Positions 30,843 through 41,197 of a stretch of 64,000 nucleotides of DNA are shown piece after piece. The notes below the pieces were generated by a model. That model saw only the letters and a program-made list of their open reading frames with translations, had not been told where the DNA came from and searched no databases. Numbering within the stretch: position 1 is the stretch's first letter; the number at the start of each line of letters is the position of its first letter. The stretch is from Marinobacterium sp. LSUCC0821 (GTDB lineage: Bacteria; Pseudomonadota; Gammaproteobacteria; Pseudomonadales; Balneatricaceae): NCBI RefSeq assembly GCF_012848475.1, contig NZ_CP051666.1:1325501-1389500 (forward strand). Reading direction: 5' to 3'. The position numbers and the translations under genes were made by a program.

Positions 30843-31628
30843 ATGACGGATCCACGTTTTCAAGTCGAACTTCCGCCAGCCCCTGCAGGGATGAGTGATA
30901 ATGAGTGGCAAGCGCGCCTTGAACTAGCTGCAACCTACCGCATGGTGGACCACTTTGGCTGGACATTTATTGTTTATAACCACATCAGCCTCCGCATTCC
31001 TGGTACGGATGAGTTCCTAATCAACCCATTCGGCGTTCGCTATGATGAGATGCGTGCCACGGATCTCATCAAAATAGATATTGATGGCAACCCACTTTCA
31101 GAGAGCGAATGGAATGTGAACAAAGCGGGATATACCATCCACTCTACGATTCACAAAGCACGCCCAGATCTGCACTGTATCCTGCATACGCATGAGCCTA
31201 TCTCGCAGGCGCTCTGTGCAATTGACTCACCACTGATACCTGTGACTCAAGAGGGGTGCCAATTCTTCGAACGCACCGCTTACCATGATTTCGAAGGGAT
31301 CGTACTGGATGGATCAGAGGGCCCTCGCCTGCAAGCTGCACTTGGCGAAACCAACCATACATTAGTATTGAAAAACCACGGCCTGCTGACTGCCGGACCT
31401 ACAGCAACCTGGGCGTTTGTTCGTCACTACGCATTTATTCGCAATGCGGAAGTACAACTCAAAGCGATGGCAGCAGATAAACTCAATCTAATCCCTGAAG
31501 AGATTATGCGTAAAACTCGCCAGCAGTTTGAAGGGGGTGATGCGCAGGCCAATGCAAAAGTTCGTCACCCAGAGTGGCCAGCTTTAATGCGCTTAATCGA
31601 TCAGAAAGATCCCAGCTGGAAGCTCTAA
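30843..31628 (+). CDS. Class II aldolase/adducin family protein
   Basis: This 261-residue protein has the class II aldolase fold, with HSTIHKARPDLHCILHTHEP supplying the paired metal-binding histidines and LKNHGLLTAGPTA the third. Members cleave or decarboxylate sugar phosphates or other hydroxy acids; this one is not close to FucA or AraD by eye. As the third gene of the tauD-marR operon, it probably acts on the product of the dioxygenase. A terminator follows. Confidence 0.88.
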   Translation: MTDPRFQVELPPAPAGMSDNEWQARLELAATYRMVDHFGWTFIVYNHISLRIPGTDEFLINPFGVRYDEMRATDLIKIDIDGNPLSESEWNVNKAGYTIHSTIHKARPDLHCILHTHEPISQALCAIDSPLIPVTQEGCQFFERTAYHDFEGIVLDGSEGPRLQAALGETNHTLVLKNHGLLTAGPTATWAFVRHYAFIRNAEVQLKAMAADKLNLIPEEIMRKTRQQFEGGDAQANAKVRHPEWPALMRLIDQKDPSWKL

Positions 31629-31646
31629 AACCACAGCATCCATAGG

Positions 31647-31677
31647 AAAAAGCCCTCTCATCGAGGGCTTCTTTTTG
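31647..31677. terminator. Terminator, possibly bidirectional
   Basis: AGCCCTCTCATCGAGGGCT forms a hairpin with A residues before and T residues after. It lies between the convergent aldolase and MFS genes and could serve both. Confidence 0.85.
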
Positions 31678-31707
31678 TCTGGGTGACACCTACTTTCCTG
31701 CAAAAAT

Positions 31708-32904
31708 CTAGCGAGAGAGTGAGGAGAGCCTAACAGCCAGGACCACACCCAAGAGTGACAATGAGACTGTCATCCACCAAGTGAAGCTCCAACCGCCCAC
31801 CTGCACAGCTACCCATGCAAATAGCGGTGGCGTACTCAACTGGCCTAAGGCGGACATCTGCTGTACCCAGCCGATGGTAGTAGGCACCAGATCAGGTCGG
31901 GGTGCACGTTGAACTGCAACAGCAAACAATACCGCTGGGATAATCCCCCCGACAGCAGAGAAGAGCATGACCGCTAAAATTTGCAGCCAAATGAACTCTG
32001 CAAAAAGCGTTGAGTAGGTTATCCAAGTCATTAAGCCCATCAGGCCGAACACAATAATGAGCAGTCTCTCAGCACTTAATCCTTTATGAAGCAGTCGCCC
32101 ACCCATCACATTCCCGCCAGCATTAACGAGGGCAACCAACGCGGTTAACAGAGCTACGATAAAACCTGAGATACCTGCATTGGTATAGATGGTTGGTAGA
32201 AATCCAATCACAGCCAACCACTGCCCTGAATAAGCTGCAAACATTACCGCTACCAGCCAGGGCCCCTCTTTTCGCAGTACCTGTGAGAGATTATCGGAGA
32301 GACTAGCTAACAGGGGTGTCTTAGCCACCGCGCCCTGCTGATCTACAGAACCATCAATCACAGCTATAACGACAAATAGAGTGCCCAAAGTTAGTAGAGC
32401 ACTGCTCCACCACCAGCCATGCCAGCTTAGCTGTTCCATAAATAGAGGCCCTAGGAACATTGCACTGCCGGCACCAAGCCCCATAAATGTACCCCACCAA
32501 CCGATGCTCAAGTTGAGACGTTCTGGCGGTACGATGGCACGCATCAATCCAGGCCCTGATAGCGCAACCAGTACAAATCCCATCCCTTCCAATGCACGCA
32601 ATAGCAGAAGTTGGGCTGCGCTCTGTGCAAACCCACCGAGCAGACTGACAACTGTTAATAGTGAAAGCCCCATGAGTACAGATCGACGCAAACCAATACG
32701 CCCAACTGCAAAGCCCCAAAACACTCCACTACTCATCCCGACAAATTGCACCAAAGAGAGAAGCAAACCACCCTCTACCAGCGATATACCCATCTCGGCC
32801 TGCAGTACAGGAATAGCAGGCGCTAGTTTGCCGACATGAAAAGCCGCGACGATTCCGGCAAAAAGGACAATCCACTCAGGTGCGATTGAAAGAAGTCGTT
32901 TCAT
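31708..32904 (-). CDS. MFS transporter
   Basis: The 398-residue protein has about twelve membrane segments and the MFS loop motif GFAVGRIGLRRSVLMG between segments 2 and 3. The overall look is of a CynX/NimT-type or organic-anion MFS carrier. It lies between a catabolic operon and pobA, so an aromatic or organic acid is a likely substrate; this is inference from position. The pobA terminator separates it from pobA upstream. Confidence 0.88.
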   Translation of the reverse strand: MKRLLSIAPEWIVLFAGIVAAFHVGKLAPAIPVLQAEMGISLVEGGLLLSLVQFVGMSSGVFWGFAVGRIGLRRSVLMGLSLLTVVSLLGGFAQSAAQLLLLRALEGMGFVLVALSGPGLMRAIVPPERLNLSIGWWGTFMGLGAGSAMFLGPLFMEQLSWHGWWWSSALLTLGTLFVVIAVIDGSVDQQGAVAKTPLLASLSDNLSQVLRKEGPWLVAVMFAAYSGQWLAVIGFLPTIYTNAGISGFIVALLTALVALVNAGGNVMGGRLLHKGLSAERLLIIVFGLMGLMTWITYSTLFAEFIWLQILAVMLFSAVGGIIPAVLFAVAVQRAPRPDLVPTTIGWVQQMSALGQLSTPPLFAWVAVQVGGWSFTWWMTVSLSLLGVVLAVRLSSLSR

Positions 32905-32933
32905 TCCTTGAAGCTCTTAACATGGGGTAAAAA

Positions 32934-32974
32934 CAAAAACGCCACGCTGCAACCAAGCAGCATGGCGTTTTAAG
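32934..32974 (-). terminator. Terminator after pobA
   Basis: On the minus strand AACGCCATGCTGC pairs with GCAGCGTGGCGTT through 13 bases with one wobble, followed by TTTTTGTTTTT. Confidence 0.85.
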
Positions 32975-32988
32975 CAGATGGTTAGAAG

Positions 32989-34281
<1,293 letters not shown>

Positions 34282-34316
34282 TCAATGAATTATTGTACTT
34301 TTCCGATATACAAAGA

Positions 34317-35207
34317 TTAGTACGTATCGAAATTATTGTTCTTACGAAAGCTAGCAGGCGTCTCACCTGTCGCCTGTTTGAAGAAACGAGAGAAGTAGGC
34401 AGCATCTTTAAAACCTAGACCAAATGCGAGCTCCTCAACACTCCCACGGGTGTAGATGAGTCGACGTTTAGCCTCCAATAGAAGACGCTCTTGCACTATC
34501 GCCTTAGCCGTCTTACCCACCTCTGCCTTGCATAAACGGTTTAAGTGGTCCGCGGAGATCGATAGTGCATCAGCGTACTGTTCAACACTCCAGTGCTGTA
34601 AAAGATGCGACTCAATCAATTTGCGGTATTGAACAACAGGCGTCGTTGAGACCTCAACGCCCTGCTCCTCACTTTCGAGCATCAGCCGGCGTAGCAACAT
34701 CAAAACAGAGCGGGATAGCCACTCAGTAATCAGTTTATGGCCCAAATGGACAGCTCGCAGTTCCGCTTCGATCTGTTTTAGATAACCAGCCAACATCTCC
34801 TGCACAACACTCCGCCCCTCCAAACTGAAGAGACGTGCCTTAGCGAACAGTGGCCCAAAATAGGGTTCACACCGGATATAGGACTCATTGGTGAGCAGAG
34901 GTTCCGCCAAGGTGAGAACAGCACCCTCAGTTTCAGGAGAGAATTTAAAGCCATGCACAACACCGGCGGGCAGCGTGATAACACAAGGTGCTTTGAGCGA
35001 TGAGTACTCCTCATCAATAGTGATATCGAGATGTCCGTCAAAAACAAACAGCAGTTGAAACATACGACCGTGCCGGTGGGGCTTAATTAGCCATCCATTC
35101 TCACGACTTCGACTAGCGATATTTTCAATATGAACGAGGGCGGGGTCATCAACAACTGCCTCGCCGTAGAGACCGAATTGAGGGATGTTTGCATTTAACT
35201 CAGCCAT
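34317..35207 (-). CDS. pobR: AraC family regulator, probable PobR
   Basis: The 296-residue protein has an N-terminal cupin-like sensor (HGRMFQLLFVFDGHLDITIDEE, quoted by its ends HGRMFQLL and DITIDEE) and a C-terminal AraC/XylS domain with two helix-turn-helix units (VEELAFGLGFKDAAYFSRFFK and TGETPASFRK). AraC-type PobR activates pobA in response to 4-hydroxybenzoate in several proteobacteria. Its position 107 bp upstream of pobA supports that role. Confidence 0.88.
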   Translation of the reverse strand: MAELNANIPQFGLYGEAVVDDPALVHIENIASRSRENGWLIKPHRHGRMFQLLFVFDGHLDITIDEEYSSLKAPCVITLPAGVVHGFKFSPETEGAVLTLAEPLLTNESYIRCEPYFGPLFAKARLFSLEGRSVVQEMLAGYLKQIEAELRAVHLGHKLITEWLSRSVLMLLRRLMLESEEQGVEVSTTPVVQYRKLIESHLLQHWSVEQYADALSISADHLNRLCKAEVGKTAKAIVQERLLLEAKRRLIYTRGSVEELAFGLGFKDAAYFSRFFKQATGETPASFRKNNNFDTY

Positions 35208-35240
35208 GCTCTAACTCAGCCATTCCCAGCCCCGCTGAGG

Positions 35241-35705
35241 CTATTTAATCTTACTTGGTCGTTCAGCAAGACGCGCCAGCATATCGAGAAGCTGCTCTCG
35301 CTCGCCCGGCTTAAGCAGGTCATAAAACTCTTGCTCGTGCTCGTAGAGACGACGCTCTGCCTCTACATACCACTGTGCACCCTTCTCGGTTAACTGCAAC
35401 GCATAGGAGCGGCGATCATTCTTTGCTGCACAGCGTTCAATGAGCTCTAGGCGCTCCAGCTTATCGACTGCGGCAACCATTGCAGATCGGTCTGTACCTA
35501 GGCTTTTAGCAACAGCGGTTTGAGTAAGACCAGGATTACGATGCACGATCTCGATAACAGCAAATAGACCAGGACTTACCCCCAGCTCTGCGCAGGTTTC
35601 TGAGAACGCACTAAAAAAAGCCAATTGAGCTCGGCGCAAACGGTAACCTAAAAGGTCTCCCAAGATACCGATATCAACTGAATCCTTTTGTCTCTTCTTA
35701 CTCAT
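35241..35705 (-). CDS. MarR family regulator, probable repressor of the hydroxycinnamate operon
   Basis: The 154-residue protein has the MarR winged helix (GLTQTAVAKSLGTDRSAMVAAVDKLE) and wing (AAKNDRRSYALQLTEKG). It is divergent from the crotonase-led operon, as CouR/PhdR/HcaR-type regulators are from theirs; those are released from DNA by hydroxycinnamoyl-CoA. Two matching inverted repeats lie in the shared 245-bp gap. ATG at 35705 is preferred over a TTG four codons earlier; both have weak ribosome binding sites. Confidence 0.9.
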   Translation of the reverse strand: MSKKRQKDSVDIGILGDLLGYRLRRAQLAFFSAFSETCAELGVSPGLFAVIEIVHRNPGLTQTAVAKSLGTDRSAMVAAVDKLERLELIERCAAKNDRRSYALQLTEKGAQWYVEAERRLYEHEQEFYDLLKPGEREQLLDMLARLAERPSKIK

Positions 35706-35826
35706 CACACAATCCAAATCTAGGCCCTATCTATATCCATCTATAAACAGAGCCCAATAAATACATATATTTAAACTGTAGTAGACCACAACAATTTAAA
35801 ACTAACCACAAAATGGCGATAAAAAA

Positions 35827-35845
35827 TTGTTTATCATCTAAACAG
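35827..35845. promoter_or_regulatory. Candidate MarR operator 1
   Basis: TTGTTTATCATCTAAACAG is a 19-bp inverted repeat (TTGTTTA / TAAACAG with a 5-base centre; one mismatch at the outer end). It matches operator 2 in length and arm sequence. Confidence 0.6.
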
Positions 35846-35880
35846 TTTTGATAACAAACTTTAATTGATAGGTAGCTTAA

Positions 35881-35899
35881 TTGTTTATATGATAAACAA
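35881..35899. promoter_or_regulatory. Candidate MarR operator 2
   Basis: TTGTTTATATGATAAACAA is a 19-bp inverted repeat with perfect 8-base arms and a 3-base centre. Its centre is 54 bp from that of operator 1, about five helical turns, and it lies about 50 bp before the first gene of the operon. Confidence 0.7.
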
Positions 35900-35950
35900 A
35901 TATTAAACAGACATTGTGCCGATGTGCGCACCAACAGAAAGAGGCCTCTC

Positions 35951-36721
35951 ATGAGCAACTACAAATACATCAAGTTCGACGTTAACAACGGTATCGGTCA
36001 CCTTCACCTAAACCGTCCTGAAAAGAAAAACGCGATCAATGACGAACTTTGTCTAGAGATCGAACAGGTGTTTATCACTATGCCTGAAGATGTGCGTGTA
36101 GTTATCTTCTCTGGCGAGGGCCCAGAGTTCTGTTCTGGTCTAGACCTAGCTGAGCACAAAGCGCGCCAGGGTCTTGATGTTGTTAAGCACTCAAACATGT
36201 GGCACCGCACTTTCGGTCACATTCAGAACTCGGGTCTGCCAGTGGTTGCTGCAATGCAGGGCGCTGTTATTGGTGGCGGTCTTGAGCTAGCGACTTGTGC
36301 GCACGTTCGCGTATCTGAAAAAGGCACTTACTACCGTCTACCAGAAGGTCGTCACGGTATCTTCGTTGGTGGTGGTGCATCACGTAACGTTGCACGCGTA
36401 ATCGGCGCTGGCCGCATGACTGAGATGATGCTAACGGGTCGTGACGTAGACTCTGAAGAGGGTTACCGCCTAGGTCTTTCACACTACGTGGTAGAGAACG
36501 GTCAGGCTCTTGCTAAAGCGACTGAACTTGCTGAGCACATCGCGACAAACTCTCCATACTCTAACTGGGCCATGACTACAGGCCTTCGTCACATCGACAG
36601 CATGTCACACGACGATGGCATGTACACTGAGTCTCTTCTTTGTGGTATCACACAGACTCACCCAGATGTAGTTGCACGTCTTGAGAAGTTCCTAAACCGT
36701 AAAAAACAGCCACAGCAGTAA
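35951..36721 (+). CDS. Enoyl-CoA hydratase/crotonase family protein of a hydroxycinnamate operon
   Basis: The 256-residue crotonase has the oxyanion-hole segments SGEGPEFCSGLDL and MQGAVIGGGLELATCAHVR. It likely hydrates the double bond of (hydroxy)cinnamoyl-CoA to the 3-hydroxy-3-phenylpropanoyl-CoA. A hydratase-lyase of the Ech/HCHL type is the alternative, but the presence of an SDR and a hydrolase downstream favours beta-oxidative processing. The ATG at 35951 has AGAGG upstream. Codon use is strongly optimised. It is the first gene of a five-gene operon. Confidence 0.88.
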   Translation: MSNYKYIKFDVNNGIGHLHLNRPEKKNAINDELCLEIEQVFITMPEDVRVVIFSGEGPEFCSGLDLAEHKARQGLDVVKHSNMWHRTFGHIQNSGLPVVAAMQGAVIGGGLELATCAHVRVSEKGTYYRLPEGRHGIFVGGGASRNVARVIGAGRMTEMMLTGRDVDSEEGYRLGLSHYVVENGQALAKATELAEHIATNSPYSNWAMTTGLRHIDSMSHDDGMYTESLLCGITQTHPDVVARLEKFLNRKKQPQQ

Positions 36722-36737
36722 ATAGCCGGAGCTAATT

Positions 36738-37505
36738 ATGCAGATTCAGGACAAACTATTTCTAGTCACTGGCGCTGGCTCAGGCCTAGGCGAAGCAGTT
36801 GCACGTCGTCTAAGTGCGATGGGTGGCAAAGTATGTATTGCTGATATAAACGAAGCGGGCGGTAACCGAGTTGCAGCAGACCTTGGTGACTCAGCGATCT
36901 TTTGCAAAACTGACGTTTCAGATGAAGCCTCTGTGACAGCCTGTATTGAAGCCGCTACAGCTAAGTTTGGTGCACTAGCAGGTGTTGTTCACTGTGCAGG
37001 CGTTGGCGGTGCTAAACGTCTAGTTGGCCGTGATGGCCCTCACGATCTTGCAAGCTTCCAGCGCATTGTAAACATCAACCTAGTTGGCACATTCAATATT
37101 GCACGTCTTGCAGCAAACGTTATGCAGAATAACGAGCCAGGCGAGTCAGGCGAGCGCGGTGTAATTGTTAACACTGCATCTGTTGCTGCCTTTGATGGTC
37201 AGATTGGTCAGGCTGCATACTCGGCGTCTAAAGCGGGTGTTGCTGCAATGACGCTACCACTTGCACGCGAGCTTGCAAAACTTGGCATCCGTATTATGAC
37301 GGTTGCACCAGGCCTATTCCGCACACCATTGATGGATGAGCTACCAGAAGAGGTGCAGGCTGCTCTTGGTGCATCTGTACCCTTCCCATCACGTCTTGGT
37401 AACCCAGATGAGTTTGCTATGCTTGCTCAGCAGATTATTGAGAACCAGATGCTAAATGGTGAAGTGATCCGTCTTGATGGCGCGATCCGCATGGCCGCTA
37501 AATAA
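36738..37505 (+). CDS. SDR family 3-hydroxyacyl-CoA dehydrogenase (HSD10-like)
   Basis: The 255-residue short-chain dehydrogenase has the NAD motif [16 protein letters not shown], the D-V pair in TDVSDEAS, and the catalytic triad: serine in [10 protein letters not shown], and YxxxK in AAYSASKAG. The [15 protein letters not shown] region resembles type II 3-hydroxyacyl-CoA dehydrogenases. In this operon it would oxidise the 3-hydroxy-3-arylpropanoyl-CoA to the beta-keto thioester. It starts 16 bp after the crotonase stop, with GGAG upstream. Confidence 0.92.
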   Translation: MQIQDKLFLVTGAGSGLGEAVARRLSAMGGKVCIADINEAGGNRVAADLGDSAIFCKTDVSDEASVTACIEAATAKFGALAGVVHCAGVGGAKRLVGRDGPHDLASFQRIVNINLVGTFNIARLAANVMQNNEPGESGERGVIVNTASVAAFDGQIGQAAYSASKAGVAAMTLPLARELAKLGIRIMTVAPGLFRTPLMDELPEEVQAALGASVPFPSRLGNPDEFAMLAQQIIENQMLNGEVIRLDGAIRMAAK

Positions 37506-37529
37506 GTAGAGAAGCAGAGGAAGTTAACG

Positions 37530-39302
37530 ATGAGTGATTATCAAGCTCCCCTAAAAGAGATGCAGTTTCTTGTTCAGCACGCCGTTGAGAAGACTGGCCT
37601 GAACAGTAACGAAGCGCTAGTCGATTTTGATGCAGACACAGTGGCTGCCATCCTAGAAGCAGCTAGCGAACTTGCCGGCAAATCACTTTCGCCAATGAAC
37701 GCTGTAGGCGATAACGAAGGTTGTCGTTTTGAGGACGGTAAAGTCTCAATGCCGACAGGCTGGAAAGCGGCGTTCGATCAATTCGCACAGGATGGTTGGA
37801 TGGGCCTTGCCCTACCAATGGAGTTTGGTGGCCAAGAGCTTCCTAAGTTCATTGCGCAGCCAGTCAACGAGATGTGGCACAGCGCTAACCTATCATTTGT
37901 GATGTTCCATGCAGTGATTCAGGGCTGTAGCGAAATCCTAATGAAGTTCGGTACAGAAGAGCAGAAAGCGCGCTACATTGAGAAGTTCATCACCGGTGAA
38001 TGGACAGCAGCGATGGCTCTAACTGAGCCAAGCGCAGGTACTGACCTAGGTGAGCTTAAAACCAAAGCGATTCCACAAGAGAATGGCCAGTACCTCATCA
38101 AAGGTCAGAAGATATTCATCACCTACGGTGAGCACGACATGACTCAGAACAAGGTTCACTTTGTTCTAGCGCGCACACCCGATGCTCCTGAGGGAAGCCG
38201 CGGCATCTCTCTATTCGCAGTTCCAACATACCGCATCAACGATGATGGCTCACTGGGCGAATTTAACGATGTGTTATGTACCGGCATCGAACACAAAACA
38301 GGTCTGCACGGCAGTCCAACCTGTTCAATGAGCTACGGTGACAACGACAACTGTTTCGGTGAACTGATAGGTACAGAGAACAAAGGCCTGATGGCAATGT
38401 TCATTCTAATGAACGAAGCGCGTCTATCGGTTGGCGTACAGGGTGTAGCCCTAAGCCAAATCGCGTACCAGCAAGCTGCAGAGTATGCACTTGAGCGCCC
38501 ACAGGGTCGCCACTTCGCTACTGGCGAGCGTCGCGTACCAATCGCTCAGCACCCAGATGTTGCACGCATGCTGATGACTATGAAGTCTTTCGCAACAGGT
38601 CAGCGCTCACTCGGTTACCTGATTGCGGCACTTTTTGATAAGTCAGAGCACGCAACAGATGCAGCAGAGAAAGCCGCTGCTGAATCACGTATCGCATTAC
38701 TCACGCCTATCTTCAAAGCGTTTGCGACTGAACAAGCCAACCTAATGACCGGTACCGGTATTCAGGTATTTGGTGGCATGGGCTTTGTAGAAGAGACAGG
38801 CGTTGCCCAGTATATGCGCGATGCTCGCATCACAACCATCTACGAAGGCACCACCGGTGTTCAGGGTAGCGATCTGCTATTCCGTAAGATCCGCGGTGAC
38901 CAGGGTGCAGCGCTGAATGACCTACTCGCTGATATTAAAGCTGTAGCCGCTTCACTCGAAGCGAACAGTAAACTGGCAAAACTAGGTTCAGAACTAGCAG
39001 GCGCAGTAGCAGCTGTTGAAGCAGTAACACCTGCTCTCATTAAAGAGGATGCAGATCTACTCCAGCTAAATGCAGGTAGCGTGCCGATGCTAGATGCACT
39101 TGGTTACCTACTGACATCTTGGCAATTGGGTGAGCTTGCACTTAAAGCCGATGCAGCGCTGGATTCAGACCCAGAGTTTTTCACCAACATGATTGCTCTG
39201 GCTAAGTTCTACAGTGCCCATCAGTTACCGCAAGTGGCTGCTCGCATTGCGACCTTTAACTCAGCAGCTGACGGTATTGCTGAATACAAATTTGATGCCT
39301 AA
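37530..39302 (+). CDS. Acyl-CoA dehydrogenase (long, DmdC/FadE-like subclass)
   Basis: The 590-residue flavoprotein has the ACAD N-terminal, middle (AALTEPSAGTDLGELKT-like segment) and C-terminal domains, with the catalytic-base glutamate in IYEGTTGVQGSDL and FGGMGFVEETG before it. The extra C-terminal domain (about residues 465-590) is that of the subclass that includes 3-methylmercaptopropionyl-CoA dehydrogenase DmdC. In this operon it could desaturate phenylpropanoyl-CoA esters to cinnamoyl-CoA. It lies 24 bp after the SDR gene, with GAGGAAG upstream. Confidence 0.92.
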   Translation: MSDYQAPLKEMQFLVQHAVEKTGLNSNEALVDFDADTVAAILEAASELAGKSLSPMNAVGDNEGCRFEDGKVSMPTGWKAAFDQFAQDGWMGLALPMEFGGQELPKFIAQPVNEMWHSANLSFVMFHAVIQGCSEILMKFGTEEQKARYIEKFITGEWTAAMALTEPSAGTDLGELKTKAIPQENGQYLIKGQKIFITYGEHDMTQNKVHFVLARTPDAPEGSRGISLFAVPTYRINDDGSLGEFNDVLCTGIEHKTGLHGSPTCSMSYGDNDNCFGELIGTENKGLMAMFILMNEARLSVGVQGVALSQIAYQQAAEYALERPQGRHFATGERRVPIAQHPDVARMLMTMKSFATGQRSLGYLIAALFDKSEHATDAAEKAAAESRIALLTPIFKAFATEQANLMTGTGIQVFGGMGFVEETGVAQYMRDARITTIYEGTTGVQGSDLLFRKIRGDQGAALNDLLADIKAVAASLEANSKLAKLGSELAGAVAAVEAVTPALIKEDADLLQLNAGSVPMLDALGYLLTSWQLGELALKADAALDSDPEFFTNMIALAKFYSAHQLPQVAARIATFNSAADGIAEYKFDA

Positions 39303-39335
39303 CGGAACGGAATCCTTAGGATCTTGGAGAAGAGT

Positions 39336-41186
39336 ATGAGTACAGAATTTCATGCAGTAAATATCAACGACTTCGGCGTCACCATTGAGAAGACGGCCGA
39401 GGGCGTGCAATACGTTACTAGCGCTGAACCACTAAGCGACTACCCAGTCAAACTGACTGACAAACTTGTGCACTGGGCAAACGAGACACCGGACACTGTG
39501 CTTATCAGCCAGCGTGGTGAGAGTGGAGCGTGGGAATCACTAACCTTCGCTCAGACATTGGAGCGCGTGCGCTCAATTGCTAGCTGGATGCTGACACAGA
39601 ACCTGAGCAACGATCGCCCAGTGGTTATCCTGTCAGGTAACTCAACAGAGCACCTACTGATTGCTTTGGCATCGATGTACATCGGCGTACCTTTCTCGCC
39701 AATCTCTACCGCTTATTCGTTGATCTCAAGCGACTACGGCAAACTGCGTCACGTCTTTGACACATTGACGCCGGGTCTAATCTTTACCGATAACCTAGGC
39801 CCATACCGTGATGCCATTGATGCCGTTAACGCTGACAAAGCACCAGTGCTTACCTGCTCAGCAGATCACGCGACAGATGGACTAACTTACACAGTAACAA
39901 ACCTTAGCGTAGCGCTTAACTGTGCAGCATCGCCAGAGGCAGATGCCGCCCACGCAGCGCTTACAGGTGATGCTATTGCTAAGTTCCTTTGGACCTCTGG
40001 CTCTACTGGCATGCCGAAAGCGGTTATCAATACTCAGCAGATGATCTGTGCTAACCAAGAGATGGTGCGCTCGGTCTACGCATTCTTGAAAGATGAGAAA
40101 CCTGTCATTCTTGATTGGCTTCCATGGAACCACACCTTTGGTGGTAACCAGAACATCGGCATGGCGATTTACAACGGCGGTACCTTCTACATTGACGAAG
40201 GTAAACCTGTGCCTAAGATGATTCACCACACCATGGAGAATCTAAAAGAGATATCACCAACCATCTACTTCAACGTACCTAAGGGTTACGAGTTGATGGC
40301 GAAAGAGCTTAAAGCGAACCCTGAGATCGCTAAATCACTCTTCAAAAACCTTAAGATGTTCTTCTTCGCAGGTGCAGGCCTAGCTCAGCACGTGTGGGAT
40401 CAACTAGATGAGCTATCTGTTCAACACACAGGTAAGAAAGTACCTATGGTGACAGGTCTTGGCGCAACCGAGACTGCACCCTCTGTACTATTCGCTTCGG
40501 TTGAAGAGTCTGCATCAGGCGTTGTTGGCAGCCCTGCACCTGGTATCACGCTTAAGCTCATCCCTAACGGTGACAAGACTGAGATTCGCGTAAAAGCGGT
40601 GACGATTACTCCAGGATACTGGCGTAATGAAGAGCAGACTAAGAAAGCCTACGATGAAGAGGGCTTCTACTGTCTAGGTGATGCAGTTAAATGGATCGAT
40701 GAGAATGAGCCAAACCGTGGCCTGCTATTTGATGGCCGCGTCTCTGAAGATTTCAAACTTGATACCGGTACATGGGTAAGTGTTGGCAGCCTACGCGCCT
40801 CTCTAATTCACCATTTCGCACCTTACGTACAGGATGCCGTCATTTGTGGCCGCGACCGTGGTTACATTGCAGCGATGATCTTCCCAGACTGGGCGCACCT
40901 GCAAGCTCTTGTACCTGGCGGTAAAGATATGGACAACGAAACCTTGGTTGCTCAGTCTCACGTCAAGGAAGTGATGGCAGAGCGCCTAGAGCAGATGGCT
41001 GCAACCAGCACCGGAAGTTCGACTCGCGTTAAACGCCTAACGATTCTAACTGAACTCCCATCGATTGATGGTAACGAGATCACTGATAAGGGCTCTATTA
41101 ACCAGCGTGCTGTAATGTCTCGCCGCGCTGATATCATGGAATCACTCTACGTTGAGTCGCCAGCCGACCACGTGATTTCACTTTAA
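39336..41186 (+). CDS. Feruloyl-CoA synthetase-type acyl-CoA ligase
   Basis: This AMP-forming ligase activates an aryl-propenoic acid with CoA and ATP. The adenylation motif LWTSGSTGMPKAVINT and the late motifs LFDGRVSEDFKLDTGTWVSVG are of the feruloyl-CoA synthetase (Fcs) subclass; the usual GRxxDxIK hinge is modified to GRVSEDFK, as in that group. The product is 616 residues. ATG at 39336 has GGAG upstream; a TTG four codons earlier is less likely. p-Coumarate, ferulate or caffeate are the probable substrates. Confidence 0.92.
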   Translation: MSTEFHAVNINDFGVTIEKTAEGVQYVTSAEPLSDYPVKLTDKLVHWANETPDTVLISQRGESGAWESLTFAQTLERVRSIASWMLTQNLSNDRPVVILSGNSTEHLLIALASMYIGVPFSPISTAYSLISSDYGKLRHVFDTLTPGLIFTDNLGPYRDAIDAVNADKAPVLTCSADHATDGLTYTVTNLSVALNCAASPEADAAHAALTGDAIAKFLWTSGSTGMPKAVINTQQMICANQEMVRSVYAFLKDEKPVILDWLPWNHTFGGNQNIGMAIYNGGTFYIDEGKPVPKMIHHTMENLKEISPTIYFNVPKGYELMAKELKANPEIAKSLFKNLKMFFFAGAGLAQHVWDQLDELSVQHTGKKVPMVTGLGATETAPSVLFASVEESASGVVGSPAPGITLKLIPNGDKTEIRVKAVTITPGYWRNEEQTKKAYDEEGFYCLGDAVKWIDENEPNRGLLFDGRVSEDFKLDTGTWVSVGSLRASLIHHFAPYVQDAVICGRDRGYIAAMIFPDWAHLQALVPGGKDMDNETLVAQSHVKEVMAERLEQMAATSTGSSTRVKRLTILTELPSIDGNEITDKGSINQRAVMSRRADIMESLYVESPADHVISL

Positions 41187-41197
41187 GAGGATAGATA

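Noticed and set aside
37530-41186. DMSP demethylation set (DmdC acyl-CoA dehydrogenase, DmdB ligase, DmdD crotonase)
   Set aside because: The dehydrogenase is DmdC-like, but the ligase has the feruloyl-CoA synthetase motifs, DmdA is absent, and the neighbours (pobA, MarR, amidohydrolase) point to aromatics.
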